A DNA stretch of 64,000 nt from Azoarcus sp. CIB (GCF_001190925.1 NZ_CP011072.1:1860001-1924000); one strand, 5' to 3'; shown: positions 25,617 to 35,105, counted from the stretch's first letter. The notes: generated from the sequence alone by a model not told the origin. Program-made: numbers and translations.

Positions 25617-26879
25617 ATGTTTCGAAGAATTCGCATCAACTGGCTGCCGGGGCTGCTGCTCGGACTCGCGGCCAGCGGGGCGTGGGCGCAAGCCGCGTCC
25701 CCTGCATCACCGATCGTAACGACTCTCAGACAGGCGTTCGACGCCGCTTGGGCGCGTCAGCCCGAAGCCCAGTCGCGCGACATGCGCCGGGCGGCTGCGC
25801 TGGCGCGACGCGAGAGCGCCGACAGCTGGTCGGCCGAACCGCTGGCACTCGAAGTGTCGGGCAAGTCCGACCAGATCCACCGCAACGACGGCAGCCGCGA
25901 ATACGAGATCGGGCTTGCGGTGCCGCTGTGGTTGCCCGGCGAACGCGCATCGACCGCGGCTCTCGCCGATGCCGAAGTGCGCGCGAGTACGAGCCGCACG
26001 CTTGCGGCACAGCTGCGTACGGCCGCTGCGGTGCGGGCCGCGTACTGGGATTGGCAGCGCGCGCGGATCGATGTCCTGGTCGCACGCGAGCGGCTTGCCA
26101 ACGCCCGCGAACTCACCTCGGATGTATCGAAACGGGTTCGGGCCGGCGATCTCGCTCGGGCCGACCAGCATCAGGCGGACGGAGCGCTCGCGACCGCCGA
26201 AGCGGCGCTCGCCGAAGCCAGCGGCGCGTTTGCGAGCGTTGAACAACAGGTGCGCTCCCTGACCGGCGTGACACCTGCGCCTGCTGCGGAAGGGCTCCCC
26301 GTGGCCGAAGCGGAGCCCGTCCCTGCCACCCCTTCTGCACCAGAAGTGGGGCATCCTGCTGTCGCCGAACTGCGCGATCGGGCGGAGCTTGCACAACGCA
26401 GCATGAACCTCGCCGGGGTTCAGGGCCGCGCCAATCCCGAGCTGCGTCTGGCGACGACGCGCGAGCGCGGCGCATCCGGCGAATCCTGGCAACAGACGGT
26501 GACGGTCGGCGTACGCATTCCATTTGGGTCCGATACCCGCAACCGCGCTCGTGTTGCCAGCGCCAGTGCCGAGGCGATCGAAGCCGAATCCCAGCTTCGA
26601 CTGGAACGCGAACGCCTGGCGACCGAAGTGGACACGGCACGCGTCCGGGTCGAATCGGCGCGCACCTCGGTCGCCTCTGCCGAGCGGCGCGCGCAATTGG
26701 CGCATGAGTCGCGCGGCTTCTTCCAGAAGGCGTTCCGCCTCGGCGAAACCGATCTGCCGACCCGCCTGCGCATCGAACTCGAGGCCGCCGAAGCCGAGCG
26801 TCAGGTGGCGCGCACCCGCATCGAACTGGCCGCGGCCGTGTCCGCGCTGCGGCAGGCCATGGGCCTTCTTCCCGAATGA
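25617..26879 (+). CDS. czcC: CzcC-type outer-membrane efflux protein
   Basis: A 420-residue TolC-family channel. Signal peptide MFRRIRINWLPGLLLGLAASGAWA; two OEP units with coiled coils (LRQAFDAAWARQPEAQSRD; EVPL-like strand LAVPLWLPGERAS; GVRIPFGSDTRNRARV). A ribosome site (GGAG) precedes the ATG at 25617. It works with the downstream adaptor and RND pump. It overlaps the next gene by 4 bp (ATGA). A paralogue sits at 56176-57519. Confidence 0.9.
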   Translation: MFRRIRINWLPGLLLGLAASGAWAQAASPASPIVTTLRQAFDAAWARQPEAQSRDMRRAAALARRESADSWSAEPLALEVSGKSDQIHRNDGSREYEIGLAVPLWLPGERASTAALADAEVRASTSRTLAAQLRTAAAVRAAYWDWQRARIDVLVARERLANARELTSDVSKRVRAGDLARADQHQADGALATAEAALAEASGAFASVEQQVRSLTGVTPAPAAEGLPVAEAEPVPATPSAPEVGHPAVAELRDRAELAQRSMNLAGVQGRANPELRLATTRERGASGESWQQTVTVGVRIPFGSDTRNRARVASASAEAIEAESQLRLERERLATEVDTARVRVESARTSVASAERRAQLAHESRGFFQKAFRLGETDLPTRLRIELEAAEAERQVARTRIELAAAVSALRQAMGLLPE

Positions 26880-27460
26880 ACACCAGGAACCCGAACATGA
26901 AAGCTTCCCCTACCCTGGCGGCGTGGAGTCTTGCCGTCGTCCTTGCGGGCGTCACGCCCCAGGCCTTGGCCGGCGAAGGACACGACCACGGTGACGCCCC
27001 GGCGCCCGCGGCCGGCCCGGCGCTGCCGCGATTCACCGCCGTCTCGGATCTCTTCGAACTGGTCGGCGTGGTCGACGGCAAGAACATCACGCTCTATCTC
27101 GACCGCTTCACCGACAACAGCCCGGTCAAGGACGCGACGCTGGAGCTTCAACTCGACGGCAAGGCGATTTCCGTCGAGCCTCATGCCGACGGCGAATTCG
27201 AAGCCACCTTGCAGGAAGCACTCAAGCCGGGCGTCGTGTCCGTGACGGCCACGGTCGTTGCCGGACAAGACACGGATCTTCTTGCCGGCGAGCTGGATCT
27301 GCATGAAGAAGCCACCGAAGCGCACGACGATACGGCCGGACCAGGCTTGAAACCCTACGCAGGGTGGGTGAGTGCCGGCGTTCTCGTGCTCGGACTCGTC
27401 GGATGGGCCGCGTTGCGCAAGGGAAACGCCCGCAACCGTTCGGCCGGAGGTGTCGCATGA
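26876..27460 (+). CDS. Membrane-anchored Ig-like accessory protein of the czc operon
   Basis: A 194-residue protein between czcC and czcB. Signal peptide, then GEGHDHGD, an Ig-like beta domain (about 45-135: FTAVSDLFELVGVVDGK ... DGEFEATL), and a C-terminal TM helix (AGWVSAGVLVLGLVGWAAL) with an Arg/Lys tail. A paralogue in the same operon position lies at 55604-56179. This suggests it is a standing part of this Czc subtype, perhaps a periplasmic metal-binding subunit. It overlaps both neighbours by 4 bp. I know no characterised function. Confidence 0.75.
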   Translation: MNTRNPNMKASPTLAAWSLAVVLAGVTPQALAGEGHDHGDAPAPAAGPALPRFTAVSDLFELVGVVDGKNITLYLDRFTDNSPVKDATLELQLDGKAISVEPHADGEFEATLQEALKPGVVSVTATVVAGQDTDLLAGELDLHEEATEAHDDTAGPGLKPYAGWVSAGVLVLGLVGWAALRKGNARNRSAGGVA

Positions 27461-28569
27461 AACCGCGAATCCTGCTGGTCATCCTGTGCCTCATCACCGC
27501 CGGTGCATCGTGGAATGCATTCGCCGGAGACGGTCACGACCACGGCGACGAGGACACGGCGCCCGTCGGCGGCAATGGTCCGCGACGGCTGCCCGATGGC
27601 AGCGTATTTCTGCCCAAGCCGGCACAACGCCAGATCGGCGTGCGCACGTTGGTCACGGAAGCGGGCGAGCTGCCCCGCACGGTGGCGCTCGCCGGCAAAG
27701 TCGTCATGGACCCCAACGCGGGCGGAAAGGTGCAGGCGGCGGTCGCCGGCCGCCTCGAAGCCGGGCCGCGTGGCTTGCCCGGGATCGGGCAGACGGTGAA
27801 AAAGGGCGAGGTGCTCGCGTACGTCGTGCCATCGGCGGGGCAGATTGAGCGCTCGAACCAGATGGCCCAACTAGCCGAATTGCGGGCCGCCAAAGTGCTC
27901 GCGGAAAAGCGCGTGGCGCGGCTGAAGGAGCTCGCCGACACGATTCCGCGCAAGGAAATCGAGGCGGCCGAGAGCGAACTCGCGAGTCTCGCGGCCCGCG
28001 CGACGGCGGTGGGTGCGGGGCTCAGCAATCGCGATGCGCTCATGGCACCCGTCGCGGGCGTCATCGCATCGAGCAACGCGGTCGCCGGGCAAGTCGTCGA
28101 TGCCCGCGAACTGGTGTTCGAGATCGTCGATCCGAAGCGCCTGCGCGTCGAGGCGCTGGCCTACGATGCCGACACTGCCGTCGATGTCGCCGGCGCGAGC
28201 GTTGCGGTGGGCGAGCAACGCGTGAAGCTCGATTTCCTTGGCGCGGCGCGCAGTCTGCGCGAGCAGGCACTGCCGCTCGCTTTCGGTGCCGCGGGCGATT
28301 CGCTGGCGCGCTTCGCCGTCGGGCAACCGGTCGAGGTGTTCGTGCAGACGCGCAGCACGCTGCAGGGCGTCAGTGTGCCCGCAGGATCGGTGCTGAAGAA
28401 CCCGGCGAACCAGACCATCGTGTGGGTCAAGACCGCGCCGGAGCGCTTCGAGCCCCGCACCGTCACGACCGCGCCGCTCGACGGGGCAAATGTGGCGGTG
28501 ACGTCGGGCCTCGCGGCCGGGGAGCGCGTCGCCACAAACGCGGCCACCCTCATCAACCAGATCCGCTGA
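27457..28569 (+). CDS. czcB: CzcB-type membrane fusion protein
   Basis: A 370-residue periplasmic adaptor: signal peptide MKPRILLVILCLITAGASWNAFA, a short His/Asp motif (GDGHDHGDED), then biotinyl-lipoyl-like and coiled-coil hairpin domains (GKVVMDPNAGGKVQAAVAGR; AELRAAKVLAEKRVARL) and a C-terminal beta-barrel (VKTAPERFEPRTV). It links the outer-membrane channel with the RND pump. It begins 4 bp inside the previous gene and czcA follows 15 bp later. Confidence 0.88.
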   Translation: MKPRILLVILCLITAGASWNAFAGDGHDHGDEDTAPVGGNGPRRLPDGSVFLPKPAQRQIGVRTLVTEAGELPRTVALAGKVVMDPNAGGKVQAAVAGRLEAGPRGLPGIGQTVKKGEVLAYVVPSAGQIERSNQMAQLAELRAAKVLAEKRVARLKELADTIPRKEIEAAESELASLAARATAVGAGLSNRDALMAPVAGVIASSNAVAGQVVDARELVFEIVDPKRLRVEALAYDADTAVDVAGASVAVGEQRVKLDFLGAARSLREQALPLAFGAAGDSLARFAVGQPVEVFVQTRSTLQGVSVPAGSVLKNPANQTIVWVKTAPERFEPRTVTTAPLDGANVAVTSGLAAGERVATNAATLINQIR

Positions 28570-28584
28570 CGGGGAGCCCGACCG

Positions 28585-31500
28585 ATGTTCAAGTGGCTAC
28601 TCGACAATAGTCTCGGAAACCGGCTGCTGGTGATCATCGCCAGCCTGGTGTTGATGGCTTACGGCGCATTCACGCTCACACGCACGCCCGTGGACGTGTT
28701 CCCGGACCTCAACAAGCCGACGGTCACAATCATGACCGAATCCGGCGGCATGGCGGCGGAGGAAGTCGAACAGCTCATCACCTTCCCGCTCGAAACGACG
28801 ATGAACGGCCTGCCCGGCGTGGAGTCGGTGCGCTCCATTTCGACTGCAGGGCTGTCCTTTATCTACGTCACCTTCGACTGGAGCACCGAGATTTTTCGGG
28901 CCCGGCAGATGGTGTCGGAGCGCCTGTCCGCGATGGAGGAAGGACTGCCTGAGGACGTGATTCCGCGCATGGGGCCGATCAGCTCCGTGATGGGCGAAAT
29001 CATGCAGATCGCGATCCCGATCGACACCGCGAAAATCTCGCCGATGCAGGTGCGCGAATACGCCGACTGGGTGCTGCGTCCGCGTCTCATGGCAATCCCC
29101 GGCATCGCTCAGGTCATCCCGATCGGCGGTGAAGTGCGGCAGTTCCAGGTGCAGCCGGATACGCGGCGCATGGCGGAACTCGGCATCTCGCTGGAGCAGA
29201 TGGAAGCAGCGATCCGCGGGTTCTCGTCGAACACCTCGGGCGGCTTCCTTGAACTCACCGGGCGCGAATACCTGATCCGCAACCTCGGACGTACCTCGAA
29301 TCTGGAGGATCTGAAGAATCTCGCGATTACCGCACGCGACGGTCAGCCGATCCTAATGCGCCAGATCGCGGCCGTGACCTTTGCCCCGGCGCTGCGACGT
29401 GGCGATGCGGGTTTCGAGGGCAAGCCGGCGGTCATTCTCGGCATCCAGAAGCAGCCGACCGCGGACACCATTCACCTCACCCGCTCGATCGAGGCCGCGC
29501 TGGACGAAATGAAGAAATCGTTGCCGACTGGCATGGATGCGCCGGCGGTAACTTTCCGTCAGGCAAGCTTCATCGAGGCGTCGATCGGCACGCTCCAGGG
29601 CAAGCTGATTGGCGCGTCCGTGTTCGTAGCGGCGATCCTGTTCTTCTTTCTCGGCACGCTGCGGCCGACGGTGATTGCGCTCACTGCGATCCCGGTGTCG
29701 ATCTTCATGACGGCGCTGGTATTCAAGTATTTCGGCCTGTCCATCAACACGATGACGCTGGGAGGCCTCGCCATCGCGATCGGTGGTCTGGTCGACGACG
29801 CTGTTGTCGGCGTCGAGAACGTGCTGCGCCGGCTCAAGGAAGAGCGGGTCAAGCATCCCGATCACCGGCTCCACCCTATCGAACTCGTCGCGCACGCGAC
29901 GATGGAAGTGCGCTCGGCCATCCTCTACGCGACGATCATCATCGTGCTGGTGTTTCTGCCGTTGTTCGCGTTGCCAGGTATGGAGGGGCGGCTCTTCGTG
30001 CCGCTCGGTATCGCGTTTATCGTCTCGACGCTGGCGTCGCTGGTCGTGTCGGTGACGGTGACCCCGGTCCTGTCCTTCTATCTGCTGCCGCGCATGAAGT
30101 CGCTCGAACACGGCGACACGCGCCTGCTTGCCTGGCTCAAGGCGCGCTATCGCGGTGGCTTGCAGGCGGTCCTCGATCGCCCCAAGGCGGCCGTGACCGC
30201 GGGAGCCATGGCTGTCGTGATCGCCGCGGTGGCCGTGCCGTTCTTCCCGACGACCTTTCTGCCGCCCTTCAATGAAGGCACCCTGCTGATTGGCATGCGG
30301 CTCAACCCGGGGGTGACGCTCGCCGAGTCGACGGCGCTCGCGCAGCAGGCCGAGGTGCTGGTGAAACAAGTGCCTGAAGTCACACACGTCGGACGCCGCA
30401 GCGGACGTGCGGAACTCGATGAACATGCCGAAGGCGTGCACGTCAGCGAACTCGATGTCGGGCTCAAACCGGCATCTGAACTCACCCGCTCGATGGGGGA
30501 AATCGCCGCCGACATCCGCGCGCGGCTCGTGAACCTGCCAGCTGCGATCGCGATCGGTCAGCCGATCTCGCACCGCATCGATCACATGCTCTCGGGCGTG
30601 CGCTCGCAGATCGCGATCAAGATCTTCGGCGAGGATCTCGACACGCTGCGGGGTCAGGCCGATGCATTGCGGGCTCGGCTCGCCGGGATCCCCGGACTCG
30701 CGGACCTCGAGATCGAGAAGCAGGTGCTCGCGCCGCAGATCAAGGTCCGCATCGACTATGCGGCGGCGGCGCGTTACGGCGTGCCGGCACCGCAGATCCT
30801 CGCCGCGCTGCAGAACCTCGTCGAAGGCGAGAAAGTCACCCAGATCGTCGAAGGCGGACGGCGTTTCGCGCTGGTCGTGCGCCTGCCCGAGTCGGCGCGG
30901 TCGGTCGAGGGGCTCGCGCAGATTCTCATCGAAACCCCGACCGGGCATGTCCCGCTGTCGAAACTCGCGTCCATCGAGGACGGCGACGGGCCGAACCAGG
31001 TCAGCCGCGACGATGGCAAGCGCCGCATCGTGCTGTCGGCCAATGCGCAGCAGCGCCCGCTGTCGGAGATCGTCGAGGACATCCGCACCTCGGTAGCCGA
31101 TATGAAGCTACCCGAGGGCTACTTCATCACGCTCGGCGGGCAGTTCCAGGCGCAGGAGGAAGCCTCGCGCCTCGTCGGACTGCTCTCGATCGTGTCGCTC
31201 GTGCTGATGTTTGTCGTGCTCTACAGCCGCTACAAGTCGGTACGGCTCTCGGCGTTGATCATGTCCAACATTCCGCTCGCGCTGGTCGGTGCAGTGATTG
31301 GCCTGTGGATCTCCGGCCAGCCTTTGTCGGTTGCGGCGCTGATCGGCTTCATCACGCTCGCGGGCATCTCGGTACGTAACGGCATCCTGAAGGTCAGCCA
31401 CTACATCAACCTGATGCGCATCGAAGGCGAAGGTTTCGATCACGCAATGATCCTGCGCGGCTCGCTGGAACGTCTCTCCCCGGTGCTGATGACCGCCCTG

Positions 31501-31704
31501 GTCACCGCCTTCGCGCTGGCCCCGCTGCTATTCGAGGCCGAACGCCCGGGCACCGAGATCCTGCATCCGGTCGCCGTGGTGATCTTCTCGGGGCTCATCA
31601 GCTCGACGCTGCTCGATACCTTCCTCACCCCGGCGATGTTCTGGCTCTTCGGTCGCCGCGACGTCGAGCGCCTGCTCAACGACCGCAATGCCGAAGCGTT
31701 CTAA
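28585..31704 (+). CDS. czcA: CzcA-family HME-RND efflux pump
   Basis: A 1039-residue proton-driven metal pump. N-terminal TM, then the HME motif TPVDVFPDLNKPTVTI. TM4 has GGLAIAIGGLVDDAVVGVEN: Asp pair at the proton-relay site, different both from the classical CzcA VDGAVV and from the Cu/Ag [10 protein letters not shown]. The exact substrate group is thus uncertain, although the operon (czcI, C, B) points to divalent metals. It is followed by a small secreted protein. A paralogue of the same length (1039 residues) lies at 51297-54416. Confidence 0.9.
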   Translation: MFKWLLDNSLGNRLLVIIASLVLMAYGAFTLTRTPVDVFPDLNKPTVTIMTESGGMAAEEVEQLITFPLETTMNGLPGVESVRSISTAGLSFIYVTFDWSTEIFRARQMVSERLSAMEEGLPEDVIPRMGPISSVMGEIMQIAIPIDTAKISPMQVREYADWVLRPRLMAIPGIAQVIPIGGEVRQFQVQPDTRRMAELGISLEQMEAAIRGFSSNTSGGFLELTGREYLIRNLGRTSNLEDLKNLAITARDGQPILMRQIAAVTFAPALRRGDAGFEGKPAVILGIQKQPTADTIHLTRSIEAALDEMKKSLPTGMDAPAVTFRQASFIEASIGTLQGKLIGASVFVAAILFFFLGTLRPTVIALTAIPVSIFMTALVFKYFGLSINTMTLGGLAIAIGGLVDDAVVGVENVLRRLKEERVKHPDHRLHPIELVAHATMEVRSAILYATIIIVLVFLPLFALPGMEGRLFVPLGIAFIVSTLASLVVSVTVTPVLSFYLLPRMKSLEHGDTRLLAWLKARYRGGLQAVLDRPKAAVTAGAMAVVIAAVAVPFFPTTFLPPFNEGTLLIGMRLNPGVTLAESTALAQQAEVLVKQVPEVTHVGRRSGRAELDEHAEGVHVSELDVGLKPASELTRSMGEIAADIRARLVNLPAAIAIGQPISHRIDHMLSGVRSQIAIKIFGEDLDTLRGQADALRARLAGIPGLADLEIEKQVLAPQIKVRIDYAAAARYGVPAPQILAALQNLVEGEKVTQIVEGGRRFALVVRLPESARSVEGLAQILIETPTGHVPLSKLASIEDGDGPNQVSRDDGKRRIVLSANAQQRPLSEIVEDIRTSVADMKLPEGYFITLGGQFQAQEEASRLVGLLSIVSLVLMFVVLYSRYKSVRLSALIMSNIPLALVGAVIGLWISGQPLSVAALIGFITLAGISVRNGILKVSHYINLMRIEGEGFDHAMILRGSLERLSPVLMTALVTAFALAPLLFEAERPGTEILHPVAVVIFSGLISSTLLDTFLTPAMFWLFGRRDVERLLNDRNAEAF

Positions 31705-31745
31705 CGCTGATGCGCTTGCACAATCAAATCCTGAAAGGAGAAAAC

Positions 31746-32132
31746 ATGAAACTCTCGAAGCTCATCGCCTTGGTTGCCCTGGTCGCCGTCGGTCCTGCTT
31801 TCGCGGCGGACAAGCACGATCATGCCCACGGACATGAATCCCTGCACGGTGGCGTGGTCGTCGAGGTCAAGGATATCGACCTCGAGCTCGTCGCCAAGCC
31901 TGACGTCATCCAGCTGCACCTGCGCGATCACGGTAAGCCGGTCGATGTAGCCAATGGCAGCGCGAAGCTCACGCTCCTGGCCGGCACCGAAAAGCAGGAC
32001 GTCGAACTGAAGCCTGCCGGCGACCGGCTGGAGTCCAAGGGGAGCTTCAAGGTGGGCGCTGGCACCAAGCTGGTGGCCGTCGTCACGCTGCCGGGCAAAC
32101 CCTCCACCACCGCGCGCTTCACGCTGAAGTGA
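31746..32132 (+). CDS. Small periplasmic His-rich accessory protein
   Basis: A 128-residue secreted protein. Signal peptide MKLSKLIALVALVAVGPAFA; the mature N-terminus has a His cluster (DKHDHAHGHESLHGG); the rest is a beta-rich domain ending VAVVTLPGKPSTTARFTLK. A paralogue at 50868-51248 follows the second pump of this type, so it looks like a regular third-partner of this czc subtype. A GAAAGGAG site precedes the start. Metal binding is inferred from the His cluster. Confidence 0.75.
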   Translation: MKLSKLIALVALVAVGPAFAADKHDHAHGHESLHGGVVVEVKDIDLELVAKPDVIQLHLRDHGKPVDVANGSAKLTLLAGTEKQDVELKPAGDRLESKGSFKVGAGTKLVAVVTLPGKPSTTARFTLK

Positions 32133-32198
32133 CGCCGTCCGGCTGCCTGCAGCACGTCGCTGCGGGTGGCCTTCCCATGTGATCAAAAAGGTGACCCA

Positions 32199-32549
32199 AT
32201 GAAAACTTTTGCTGCAGGAATGGTTGTCGTGGCCCTCGGTGGATTGGGCGGATGTGCGAGCCCCACCGTGCTCGAAGGGAAATACTCCGAGGCGGACGGG
32301 TGGCGCAAAGGAACCGTCGTCGAGATCGGCCCGGCGAAAAGTCTGAAGCGGCCCGCGTTTTATGACTGCAGGACCGAGGCGTCGTATAAGGATGACAACG
32401 AGCAATATGTGCTGGTCGCGCTATTAACAAATGGACACCCCCATGCACGTGCAGCGAAGTTGCCCGCCGACGCGCAATTGCAGATCGGTGACAAGGTCTA
32501 CGTGAACTTCAAGGACTGCAGCGCGCCAATCCTGAAACGCAGCTCATGA
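32199..32549 (+). CDS. Predicted lipoprotein, copy 1
   Basis: A 116-residue protein with a lipobox (GLGGCASPT, Cys about 19). The mature part has two further Cys (YDCRTEAS and KDCSAPI), YVLVALLTNGHPHARAAKLP and a beta-rich core. I do not recognise the family. A copy about 75% similar lies at 34644-35006 behind a copper-like box. An ankyrin-repeat gene follows each copy. Unknown function; exported envelope protein. Confidence 0.72.
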   Translation: MKTFAAGMVVVALGGLGGCASPTVLEGKYSEADGWRKGTVVEIGPAKSLKRPAFYDCRTEASYKDDNEQYVLVALLTNGHPHARAAKLPADAQLQIGDKVYVNFKDCSAPILKRSS

Positions 32550-32661
32550 ACGTTCGACCGGTAGGCACTCTCTTGATGTACTTGCCGCGCGGGACGCGGG
32601 GGATCGTTGCGATTGATCAGCGGTCGGAGAAACCTTGGTTGGTCTGCTCAGGGCCCACACG

Positions 32662-33219
32662 ATGAGTGACGACATCCATTACGAAGCTTGGGGCGATCGA
32701 GTCGACCCAGCACTGCTCGAAGCCGTTCGCGATGGCAACGTCCCGGAGGTGCTGAGGTGGCTGGAAAACGGACTGCCGGCCAACTGGCAGGACACCGAGG
32801 GGTGCAGCCTGATCTTCCTCGCCGCCTATCACCGCCAGTGGGCTATCATTGACAGCCTGTTGGCGCACGGCGCATCGGTCGACCTGCCCGATCGCAGAGG
32901 ATGGACTCCGCTCTTCTGGGCCGCCTTCAACAGCCATGCGGACATCGTCTCATTCTTGATCGGGCGCGGTGCCAATCCCGACGCGCGGACTAACGACGGG
33001 GAGTGGCCCTTGTTCTGGGCGGTTTACAAAGGCCACACGGCCGTCGTCCGCTACCTCTTGCTCGGCGGCGCGAAGCGGAACCAACTCGATGTGGATGGTC
33101 ATGACGAGCTCTGGCTCGCACGCACCTTGGGGCGACAAGAAATCGTCACCATCCTTGAAGGGCAGCGGACGCGACACTTGACTCACCCCCAGCCAGGGAA
33201 TTCCGACGGGTTCGTTTAA
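32662..33219 (+). CDS. Ankyrin-repeat protein
   Basis: A 185-residue protein made of about four ankyrin repeats (for example GCSLIFLAAYHRQWAIIDSL, GWTPLFWAAFNSHADIVSFL, GEWPLFWAVYKGHTAVVRYL). No signal peptide, so probably cytoplasmic and a protein-protein binder. It lies between a lipoprotein gene and a beta-barrel gene. Two decayed copies occur at 34254-34412 and 35106-35662, so this module has been duplicated and this is the only intact one. Confidence 0.82.
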   Translation: MSDDIHYEAWGDRVDPALLEAVRDGNVPEVLRWLENGLPANWQDTEGCSLIFLAAYHRQWAIIDSLLAHGASVDLPDRRGWTPLFWAAFNSHADIVSFLIGRGANPDARTNDGEWPLFWAVYKGHTAVVRYLLLGGAKRNQLDVDGHDELWLARTLGRQEIVTILEGQRTRHLTHPQPGNSDGFV

Positions 33220-33385
33220 CCCCGCCCTACTGCTCCACTCGTACAAGTCGAAATAACTGCTTGGCAAACCGGAAGCCAACGTAAGCTTCAAACTGAAGTG
33301 ATGTAGTACCTTTTGCCGGAGTACGCGACACTGCCGCGCACTCCGGCGCTCTGATTCAGAGCCGTCATATCCTCAAGGAATCATC

Positions 33386-34192
33386 ATGTCAATTCATCGT
33401 TTCATCCTGGCACTGGCCATGACCTTCGGTGTTCCCCTCCATGCCACAGCCGATGGAGCCAAAAAGATCCAGGACAATTCATTCCTGATCGAGGAGGCAT
33501 ACAACCAGGAAGCCGGCGTGGTTCAGCACATTCAGAGCTTTATGTACCTCCGGCAGTCCAAGGAGTGGGCCTACACCTTCACGCAGGAATGGCCGATTCC
33601 CGACGAAACCCACCAGCTTTCATACACAATTCCAGTCCTGCGGGTCGCCGATCCGACTGCATCGACCGGCATCGGCGACATCGCCCTCAACTACCGATAT
33701 CAAGCGATCGGTACGGAGGGCGTCGCCTTCGCGCCTCGCCTGTCGGTCATCGCGCCTTCCGGAGACTACCGAAAAGGGCATGGCACTGGCGCTATTGGCA
33801 TTCAGGTGAACCTGCCCCTGAGCGTTGAGTTATCCGACTCAGTGGTCACTCATTGGAATCTCGGGGGAACCTACACGCCGAACTCCAGAGAGTCTGGCGG
33901 CGCCCGCGCTGATACCGTAGGGTCGAACTACGGTGCCAGCATCATTTACTTGGTGAGCGCGAACTTCAACCTGATGTTGGAGGCGGCCGGGACGAATTTC
34001 GAAGCAGTTCAGGCGGACGGCAGTAGACAACGTGAGAAGACGATGTTCATCAACCCCGGCTTCCGCTATGCGACCAACTTCGATTCGGGCCTCCAGGTTG
34101 TGTCGGGGGTTTCCCGGCCGATCGGTGTCGGCCCGTCTTCGGGAACGCAGGGTATATTGCTCTATGTGTCGTTGGAGCACCCGTTCAAGTAA
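33386..34192 (+). CDS. Outer-membrane beta-barrel protein (transporter-like)
   Basis: A 268-residue exported protein, signal peptide MSIHRFILALAMTFGVPLHA. The mature part is a series of amphipathic strands (IQSFMYLRQSKEWAYTF; APRLSVIAPSGDYRKG; LNYRYQAIG) ending in a C-terminal aromatic residue (LEHPFK is short of the classic Phe end). It fits the MetA/phenol-degradation or DUF-type outer-membrane barrel group. No role can be assigned; context (lipoprotein, ankyrin, copper-like box) is envelope and metal stress. Confidence 0.7.
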   Translation: MSIHRFILALAMTFGVPLHATADGAKKIQDNSFLIEEAYNQEAGVVQHIQSFMYLRQSKEWAYTFTQEWPIPDETHQLSYTIPVLRVADPTASTGIGDIALNYRYQAIGTEGVAFAPRLSVIAPSGDYRKGHGTGAIGIQVNLPLSVELSDSVVTHWNLGGTYTPNSRESGGARADTVGSNYGASIIYLVSANFNLMLEAAGTNFEAVQADGSRQREKTMFINPGFRYATNFDSGLQVVSGVSRPIGVGPSSGTQGILLYVSLEHPFK

Positions 34193-34253
34193 GGTCACGG
34201 CCCGATTGCCATCGAGAGAACACGCGTCGCCGTGCACGGAACCCCGAGTCAAC

Positions 34254-34412
34254 AAGGGCCACACGTCGGTTGTCCGGCATCTTCTGATCGGCGGTGCGAA
34301 GCGCAACCAGCTCGACGCGGACGGACATGACGAGCTCAGGCTCGCGCAGACGTTGGGGCGGCACGACGTCGTCACCATCCTTGAAGGGCAGCGCTTCAAA
34401 CGTGACGTTTGA
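34254..34412 (+). pseudogene. Ankyrin-repeat gene fragment (3' end only)
   Basis: The DNA from 34254 repeats the last third of the ankyrin gene (KGHTSVVRHLLIGGAKR, DGHDELRLAQTLGRHDV) and runs to a stop at 34412. It has no start and no N-terminal repeats. It is nearly identical in DNA to 35471-35620 inside the third copy, which shows recent duplication. Confidence 0.75.
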
Positions 34413-34482
34413 CGCAATCGGCAGGTCGTCGACCGCCCATATCGTCATGCGCGAATGAGCTCAAGACACGCAGCCTGCCGAC

Positions 34483-34498
34483 ATTACGAATTCGTAAT
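34483..34498. promoter_or_regulatory. CopR/CusR-like box: ATTACGAATTCGTAAT (second copy)
   Basis: The same 16-bp palindrome as at 24535-24550, and the next about 50 bp are also closely similar (GGGCTG ... TCTACAGT). It lies 146 bp upstream of the second lipoprotein gene, whose promoter was therefore copied or shared with the cusRS region. Confidence 0.75.
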
Positions 34499-34643
34499 CG
34501 GGCTGTCTGCAATTCGACAGGGAAAGTCTTCTACAGTGAGTCCAGTACGCGGTTTCACAGATGCCATGATTGCGTACCCCCAAGATGGCAGAAGCAGATT
34601 CATCCTGCCCGACATTCCCTCTGCCGTTTCTGGAGGTCATCCC

Positions 34644-35006
34644 ATGAAGACAATTATGGTCGCTACCGCTGTTATGGCCCTTGTAGCGCTGAGCGGATGT
34701 GCGAGCCCCACCGTGCTCGAAGGGAAATACTCCGAGGCGGACGGGTGGCGCAAAGGAACCGTTGTCGAGATCGGACCCGCGAAAAGTCTGAAGCGGCCCG
34801 CCTTTTATGACTGCAGGACCGAGGCGTCGGGCACGGAAGGCAGCGATCAGTATGTGATGATCGCGCTTTTGAGCCATGGACACTCGCATGCGCGCGCCGC
34901 CAAGTTGCCCGCCGACTCGCAATTACAGGTCGGCGACAAGGTCTACGTGAATTTCAAGGACTGCAGCGCACCAATCCCGAAACGCAGCTCATCGCCATCG
35001 GACTAG
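34644..35006 (+). CDS. Predicted lipoprotein, copy 2
   Basis: A 120-residue lipoprotein (lipobox LSGCASP; Cys about 19). It is identical to copy 1 over long stretches (TVLEGKYSEADGWRKGTVVE, KSLKRPAFYDCRTEAS) and differs mainly in the signal peptide and in the middle. The upstream region contains the copper-like palindrome, which copy 1 lacks. The start at 34644 follows a GGAGG site; the longer open frame upstream is only promoter DNA. Function unknown. Confidence 0.72.
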   Translation: MKTIMVATAVMALVALSGCASPTVLEGKYSEADGWRKGTVVEIGPAKSLKRPAFYDCRTEASGTEGSDQYVMIALLSHGHSHARAAKLPADSQLQVGDKVYVNFKDCSAPIPKRSSSPSD

Positions 35007-35105
35007 CAACAGTTCAATTGATGTGCTCATCGCGCGGGACGCCGGGGATTGTGGCGAAGGATCAACGCCCGCAGAGTCCGGGTTCGCCTCGTCAGGACCA
35101 AGACG

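Noticed and set aside
33315-33347. 8-bp GCCGGAGT/ACTCCGGC hairpin taken as a terminator
   Set aside because: The loop is 17 nt and there is no T run on either strand, so it is not a convincing terminator.
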